Source: Sanderia malayensis
Taxonomy: Eukaryota > Cnidaria > Scyphozoa > Semaeostomeae > Pelagiidae
Direction of reading: 5' to 3'
Length of the DNA: 64,000 nt
Assembly: GCA_013076295.1 (NCBI GenBank)
Contig: RQOL01000660.1
Coordinates: 930,001-994,000, forward strand
Shown: positions 49,512 to 64,000 of the stretch, one piece after another
How positions within the stretch are numbered: position 1 is the first letter of the stretch
How the letters are laid out: every line of letters begins with the position of its first letter
Notes under the pieces: model-generated
Told to the model about the DNA's origin: nothing
What the model saw: the letters and a program-made list of their open reading frames with translations, nothing else
The model's database searches: none
Made by a program: the position numbers and the translations under genes

Positions 49512-50153
49512 TATGCGATGGATCGCTTTTTCGAACAGATGAAAGATTCTCAAGTTGCTCACAATAAAGTTTTAATAGTTATTGTAGTTATAAGAGAGAG
49601 ACTTCTTTTTTATGACTCTGTATATTTGGAGCCACGCACGCGTGCATGCAGCTTATTTGTGAGAAAGAAGTTAGTTGGGGGAATCATATGGTGTGTTTTG
49701 ATAAGATCAGATTATACTTCGCTGTTGTATTCTAAGGTTCGGATATTCCAACTAAGTTAACACTCATTTTTTTAAGAAAACCGAGTACTGCAGTTTCAAA
49801 GGCATCAGAAAACTTTAGAGCTAGAGTTTCTTTAGAGCTTCTCAGGGTTTTTATCATTTCCTCAAGTGTCACGTGAACAAAACGATAACAAGAGCACCAT
49901 GTAAACATGTAAACATAACAGTGATACGAGAGTCGAACATGAACATGACCCAGCCAAAATTTTCATGTGCTTCTAAACCTTTAAAATTTTCATGTGCTTC
50001 TTTCAAAAAATAATTGTAATATGAACGATTGACAGAAACGAAACACATCACACAAAAGAGCTTTGATCTCACTAAACCTAACCTTGGCCATGCAACATTC
50101 CATCTTAACCTGATTGATGTTATATATTATTAACATCGCAAAAGCAAAACAAG
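49512..50153. other. Spacer between the Rab gene and AP5Z1
   Basis: Contains the 3' UTR of the Rab gene and the 5' region of AP5Z1, both on the plus strand. A 21-base stretch around AAATTTTCATGTGCTTCT is repeated at 49957-49976 and 49986-50003. No gene is seen. Confidence 0.5.
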
Positions 50154-53100
50154 ATGGCAGCCAGTAAAGCCACTTTTACAACTGCAGGGCCGATTATTGT
50201 TTCTCACATTGATGCAGCAAATTTGAAGCAAGAAAAGGATCTACGGCGGCTGATTGAAACATTAAAGGCTTTGTTATCAGATGAAAAGCGCGGCCAAACT
50301 CAGGCACTCATTGTTGGTGCTATTAAAAGGCTAATAGTTCTGACGAAGCGCAGTGTCTTTCAGCCAAGCAATTTGGAAAATGGGGCGGAACCAGGACAGG
50401 CAAGTCCCAGTGAAGCACAATTGCGAGAGCTCCTTCATTCTGCATATATTCAAAAACAATTGTGTGATAAAATCGTATCACGATTCTTGCCGTCTGAGGA
50501 AGATTTAATTTTGCTAAAAGCACAAGACCGTTTGCCAGTGTTGTTTAAAAATAAAATTCTTGCAATGAAATTGCTAAAGGAATGGTCACCTTTTATCAAT
50601 CTTCAAGTCATATACAGCAACATAGAGGCAAGTATGAAAAGCAAGCATAACCTTGTGCTTTTTCTCAGTTTGCTAATGCAGAATTGCACCACAAGAGAGC
50701 ATTATGTCTTTGCACTGTTACGCACTTTGCAACTATTCAATAGTCCAGATACAAGCTCACTTGTACACAGATGTTCTGCTGCTATCTTGCTTTCTGCAGA
50801 AGAGCGAAGCTTCTTGTTCGAAGCTATCGATTCAGAGAGTGATTCTTTTCAAGCGTTGTCTCGAAAACTCTGCAACTGGCTTGTACATACTTCTGCAAGT
50901 GGACCGAAACAATCTCCACAAATGAAAAATGTGGTGTCAGATAAGCATGTGAGTTTCAGCATTTATTTCAATTAATATTCTTAATGTAAAGGAACAAATG
51001 CAGTTGAATCATGTTGAGTCAGAACTTCAAGGGGGTAAGGAATTGGCTTGACTTAACAAATGCCAACTTAAGCAAGTCTTCTTGTACACCCTTTTTATTT
51101 TATATGGAACTTACTTCAAGCCCTAATACAAACAGTTCTTTAAATTGTCTATTGTTTTCTATTGTTAAAGGAAACAATAGAGCAAAATAATCCATTGTAG
51201 TTTACCAGAAGTCCCAGTTCTAGGTTCCTTATAAGCTGGTTCTTTATATAAAAAGCATGCAAGGTTTCCAAATCCAATAGGAATCAAAAATCAGTTTGAC
51301 TTAGTGAAAGACCAAGCTATCTAAGATATGACTTAACATGATTTGTGAAGTTAATCTCTCATGATTACCATGGCAAATTGTTATTTAGTTCATCATACCA
51401 AGATGCCATATTGATTTTACTTTTTAGTAGTGTTTGTCTGATTTCATTTGATTTATCTCTTTTCAGTCAGTGATTCAGGAGCTGGACGGCTCACCATGCA
51501 GAGACTTCTTCACTGTGCTGAATATTGCACAAGTTTATAGCAATGCCCAACTGAACAATATCTATACGTTTTCAATGTTGATGCATTGGCTGATTGTCAT
51601 GCAGCAGTATGATGCTGAAACATGGAACTATGTCATGAAGAAACTCTCAAGGTAATTGATCTGCATCCAGCAATTATATATTCTCTAGCAAAAAGCTCTG
51701 TCTAATATATCTTGAACATTAGATAGAGCTATGTGTATATCAGACATTGAGCAGAACTTTATGTTTAACTGAGTTGGTAAGGTTTTAAGAAACTGTAAAA
51801 ACTTTGTTAAGCATGCTCCCTATATAGCCCCCTTGCTAATTGGTCCCCCTTGTTTTTCAAGTTTTGAAGAAGCAAAAAGGGAGATAGCTAATTGCAGAGG
51901 AGCTCTGAACACCTCATCTTTATATTAATTTAACTCTGAATTCCTGATCTTTATATTTATTTAAGTTTGTATTTTGATTTTAGTGAGCCACGTGCTGCCA
52001 CAGCCATGGCTAGTTTGAGTGGCCAAGGTTCATTCTACTTGGCTTCATCATCTTCCAGTGAATCATCTTCTGGTCGTTTGTCTTTAGCATCTTCCTTATC
52101 ATCATTGCATAGCTTCCGTGGGGATAGTAGCCTTATGAAAGCATTTGACGACAGTCTTATTGAAGATGAAAGTTTTTCAGAAGCCTCATCACCTCACCAT
52201 CTCAGTATGCAATCCATTGCAAGCCAAGATCAGCCTCTTACACCTATCTCTGTATCAACTCCAACAAATGATGGCTCTTTAGACAGGCATAAGTTTTCAT
52301 CTGCTTCTCTGGCATCACATTCATCATCAGTTGTTGCTACTGCTAGTACAGGGGGACTCACCCTGAAGAGTGCAAGTGTCAAGTATTGCCTGAGGATACT
52401 CAGTCAGGCAGAGAAGATTCCCGGGCGGCTTGGCGACAAAGGAATCCTCATTGCCAGCGTCATTGAAGCCGTACGTATACTTACACTGTTGTGCCAGGAA
52501 GATGAGCTGTTGTTAAATAATATATTACCGAAGATCAAGCGCGTCAACTCTAGGATTCTTGGTAAGTCCAAAGAGGCGAGAAGATTCTATCCAGCTGATA
52601 TACAGTTTTTTATCGAGCATTATGAAGGTATTAATGCCAAAGGGCCAATCGATTCATACTTTCGACTTGTTCCTGCGCAGCTTTTCACAAGCTCCTCCGC
52701 ATCATTCGAACTACTGGATCTGTGTTTGCGGAATCAGCTATTCTTTGAGCGTCATCCTTCATTTCTGAGCAAATTTTTCCCTAACCTGTTCAAGATCGCA
52801 GCGTGGCATCCACGCTCGTTTCTGCACGAGTTCTTGCAATTAATGCCGGCTCTCGTGTCTGAGACAACGTGCGTGGAATTGTTTCACACGATACTTGACA
52901 TACCGTGCACGACAGCACTTCTCGAGCTAAGCCAACACCGCAAACTGGATAGTTTTCTTGAGGATCATTTGGATAGGTCATCGCAAGGAGACCACGTGTC
53001 GTCATTTCTCAGCAAGTCGCATCGATTCATCTCGGATTTCTTCACGAGATGCGAATCCGGTGGACCAGAGACCATAGATAAACTCGATAGAGTCTATTTA

Positions 53101-53922
53101 GCACTACAACCGCTTTCTCAAAGGTACCGTGTTCACGTCTCAGCGCAAATTGTCCCCGTGCTACTGCAGAAATTTTTCCAATGCTTGTACGAGCTGAAGA
53201 GTAATGCCATTTTGGAGTTGATTATGCCTTCGATTCTGGAGAGAGTGTTTCTCTTGCACCAGTGCGATGCATTTCAATGTGCCGTCAGATCTGTGTTTGC
53301 ATCTCAAATCATGAAAATCTGTTCGAAGAAGCCGTCAATCGTATCAACACAGCAGAATGATTTTCTTTCGATTTTCAAACAAGTACGCATCAAAGATGTT
53401 GGCCTACAATCTGTCATATCGAGCATTGTGTCGTGTGTGGGCGAATTCTCCATACAGCCCGGCGTTTGTAACGTTGAGCAAATCGCAAAGTATTACGAGA
53501 TGGTCGAAACACTGCTGTATGAGACGAAGCAGTCTCTCTTCTCTCCTAGCGATGAAGACGTGCCTGTTTCAGCCGAAGTCATCTCATCCCTCATATCAAC
53601 AGCAGGAAAACTGGCTGCATGCTCGCAGGATTTCGTACCCAAGACCATCCTCTCACTCACCAAACTGGCCAATCAGAAATGGCGCATTCACAAGTGCACA
53701 CTGTCACAACGCGAATACGAGATTGTGACGTCACGAGCAATTGATGTCATCAATCTATTGCGGCTGCCTGATGTTTCACCCTCGGTTCTGTGCAGTGCTA
53801 ATAATGCCATGCCGTGGAAAGGTGATAAAAATACGTCAATGCTACTGAAAGTGCAAGCCATGGCGAGGACGGATAATACTGGCTCTTCTGTTACTCCTCG
53901 ACCTGGTGGGGAAATCTCATGA
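50154..53922 (+). CDS. AP5Z1: AP-5 complex subunit zeta
   Basis: Three exons (50154-50948, 51467-51651 and 51984-53922) with matching phases give about 972 residues; the human protein is about 807. Family hallmarks are DFFTVLN with FSMLMHWLI (exon 2), and in exon 3 FELLDLCLRNQLFF, FPNLFKIAAWHPRSF, PALVSETTCVELFHTILD and VEQIAKYYEMVETLLYE. The protein is helical throughout with no membrane segment. AP5Z1 (SPG48) is the zeta subunit of the AP-5 adaptor, which works with SPG11 and SPG15 on late endosomes and lysosomes in retrieval to the Golgi. A Ser-rich stretch (about residues 338-450) sits between two conserved parts and accounts for much of the extra length. The last exon of 1.9 kb is long for this gene. 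The start ATG is in a clean context (CAAGATGGCA). Confidence 0.92.
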
Positions 53923-55369
53923 ACAATTATTTGAATATACACTGCTACACCATTTATATGTATGTATACCGTTGGCGAAGTCCCAAGGAGCATTAAAACT
54001 TGTTTGAGATGTTCGAAATAATGACGGATGTCCCAACTATACTATACCCAAACGAAGGGAAATTGATTGAGAAAGCTGTTACTGTATATACCCTATACAA
54101 GGTACAGACAATGATGAAGAAGTGTTATTAGGATTTAGGATCTACGGTTTAGGAATTGGCCTGACACTGGCTTTGAGGGCCAGATTTGCATGGAAGATTG
54201 GGTATGGAGGCAGATGCTAAGATACATCTTTGTCTCTACACGTACACCAATTACAAACACTGCAAAGTTCCACCTTTTGCAATCATGAATATCAGGCTTT
54301 CTTATATCAAAAGAACAGAATATATTTTGAGGATGGCTCGTTGCTGTACCAGGGACAAACAACTTTCTTATAGAGTATAATTAATTGTTGTGAATAGAAT
54401 AAATTTGGAATGATTTATGCAATTATTATAATTTATGTAATTTATAGAGCAATATGTTTATTTGTCTTTATGGTGAAGTTTAAAACAAAATAAGAATTTG
54501 AGAATGAAGAGGATGAAAATTTTTAACGACGAGTTTATTGTAATAGATTCGATGATCTTTTTAGTTTTTAGAAGACGTGATTGTGCAGTGAATGTATGCA
54601 TTTACGTGTAATTACTTAATGATCATAAAGTATCCGTTAATAAAGGCAATTTTTTATTATCTTCCAGGTTGCCTTCCCCAGGATTGAATCGGGAAGAGTG
54701 AAGAAAAGTCAAACAAATTCTGAGCGGGGTAAACTACATCTTCGAGGATATTTGGGAGACCTTACTGACCTGACTTGGCAGCGTCTGGCATCCTAAAACC
54801 TGTGCATGTACGTCAGAGAAAACAGTTACCACAAAGGGAAATTGATTACTCAATGCATTGGAAGAAGATCTTCAGATTGGCAATGCGACCTATACAGTCT
54901 TGAAGCGAGCTTGAATAATAAAGAAATGGCTGAAAGGTAGGTCGGTTTATTTTGCTATTATTATCATCATCTATCAGCAGGTTATTCTTTTAAAGGCGTC
55001 GTTGTTTACTTGTGCCTTCATACTTAGTTATTTATCTCGTACGTATAAACAATGAAGAAGGCAGCTAACGGATGCTTTGCTGTATCGCGAGTTCTTTGAA
55101 CTGAGAATAGCTTGCTTCTATTACGAAGCAGCAGGGTCATGGTCGGTAATGGTCTCACCAGATGCTTATTTTATTCTTATGCATGGTCTTACCATTCGCA
55201 TTTTTATTGGAGCAGTCTTTTTATTTTATTTCCATGATGACGACATGCTTATAGTCTCGCGCAGATGTTGAAAATAGAAAGAAACTAAAGTTAGAAATTA
55301 AGGCATTAAATTTGTCTCTGCACGTACACCAATTACAAATATACTAGAATACCAATTTAATTATCTAAA
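53923..55369. other. Convergent spacer between AP5Z1 and ZnT5
   Basis: Holds the 3' UTRs of two genes that face each other. A 28-base phrase containing CACGTACACCAATTACAAA occurs at 54237-54257 and again at 55320-55340. No further gene is evident. Confidence 0.55.
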
Positions 55370-63387
<8,018 letters not shown>

Positions 63388-63627
63388 TACCCGCAGCACA
63401 CCTCCCAAAATTAAAACAAAGGATAACTTCATGTACGACTGGACAGTTATGCGCAATGGATCTTGAAACGAAAAAATGCCTCGACATCCAAACCGAAAAC
63501 GCCAGAAAACGACGACGACTATTTTCGTTGAAGGACAAACACAAAACAAACTCTTGAGCTCTGCATAGGCCTAGTCAAAAGTGAACCATCGCATCAGAGC
63601 TCGAAGTATGGTAAGCATGTGTGATTC

Positions 63628-63665
63628 AGAATGCCAAACACATGTGTGCATGTGTTTGGCATTCT
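63628..63665. repeat. Perfect hairpin with 17-bp arms
   Basis: AGAATGCCAAACACATG, a 4-base TGTG loop, then the exact complement. It could be a miniature transposon remnant or a structured element. Confidence 0.85.
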
Positions 63666-63889
63666 GTTAATGAAAGCATACGTGTTATTTTATCCAGCGA
63701 TTGCGATTTTGTAACTGTAACTTTGGCATAGGTAACATCCATGGCACGATGAACATGCGGAAATTGTATCTTCAGGAGGTCCCGTCTGCTTATTTTGTTG
63801 TACACATATTGATTGAGAAGGGCCTGAAATTGAATAAAATAACTTAGATGTGAGGAAAAGGTGATAAACTGCACCATGTATAGACATGT

Positions 63890-63946
63890 AATTGAAAGGT
63901 CTTTATTACCATATACCTGGTATATGGTAATAAAGACCTTTCAATT
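63890..63946. repeat. Perfect 57-base palindrome
   Basis: Two 28-base arms, beginning AATTGAAAGGTCTTTATTAC, meet at a single T at 63918 with no mismatch. Such perfect palindromes are either very young insertions or sequence artefacts. Confidence 0.9.
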
Positions 63947-64000
63947 GATACTTGAATTCACTTTTACGATTTCATCCAAAAAACAGTTCGGTTTGCTTAA

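Larger units (their letters stand above)
63388..64000. other. Upstream region of ZnT5 with two hairpins
   Basis: Contains the ZnT5 promoter side. A minus-strand frame near 63690-63823 (CSSCHGCYLCQSYS in one frame, SRRDLLKIQFPHVHRAMD in another) is bounded by plausible splice sites, but I cannot assign it. It may be an exon of a gene that continues beyond the window. Two inverted repeats are listed separately. Confidence 0.4.

Overview
The window is nuclear DNA of an animal, AT-rich with many GT-AG introns and several families of small inverted-repeat DNA transposons. The widely conserved metazoan genes (SCAMP, a Rab, AP5Z1, ZnT5), the degenerate HIRAN-like relic and the CCGTATTT-type repeats suggest an early-branching invertebrate, most likely a cnidarian. 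This placement is inference, because no ribosomal or mitochondrial marker is present.

Left part (about 4-31 kb, minus strand). Three tandem copies of one unusual gene lie at 4153-9826, 11082-16745 and 24845-31254. I assembled each as six coding exons whose splice phases agree, giving proteins of about 1445, 1441 and 1441 residues. Each has a Cys-rich N-terminus, a first variable patch in exon 3, a Hint (Hedgehog/intein-type) domain starting CFIAGT near residue 348, a long domain I cannot assign, and four hydrophobic segments at the C-terminus. I do not recognise the full-length family. Copy 2 is a mosaic: its 5' half and upstream DNA follow copy 1, while its 3' half and downstream DNA follow copy 3, with the switch just after the Hint domain. 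The array sits in larger segmental duplications: about 2.6 kb of upstream DNA is nearly identical between copies 1 and 2, and about 13 kb units surround copies 2 and 3. Transposons have since entered these units. This array is the best candidate here for an undescribed system.

Middle (32-40 kb). This stretch is duplicated non-coding DNA broken by inverted-repeat transposons, including one with a HIRAN-like relic. I see no intact host gene.

Right part (40-63.4 kb). Ordinary conserved trafficking and transport genes: SCAMP (plus, 10 exons), a Rab1/Rab35-like GTPase (plus, 2 exons), AP5Z1, the zeta subunit of adaptor complex AP-5 (plus, 3 exons), and SLC30A5/ZnT5 (minus, 17 exons), which is tail-to-tail with AP5Z1. 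A 1.45 kb foldback-type transposon lies between SCAMP and the Rab gene. ZnT5 introns hold many TA-flanked MITEs and a 30-bp minisatellite. The four genes all act in endomembrane systems, but nothing in the sequence shows that they are co-regulated.

Exon boundaries were placed by eye from splice consensus, phase agreement and, where possible, known family sequence. Individual boundaries may be off by a few bases.
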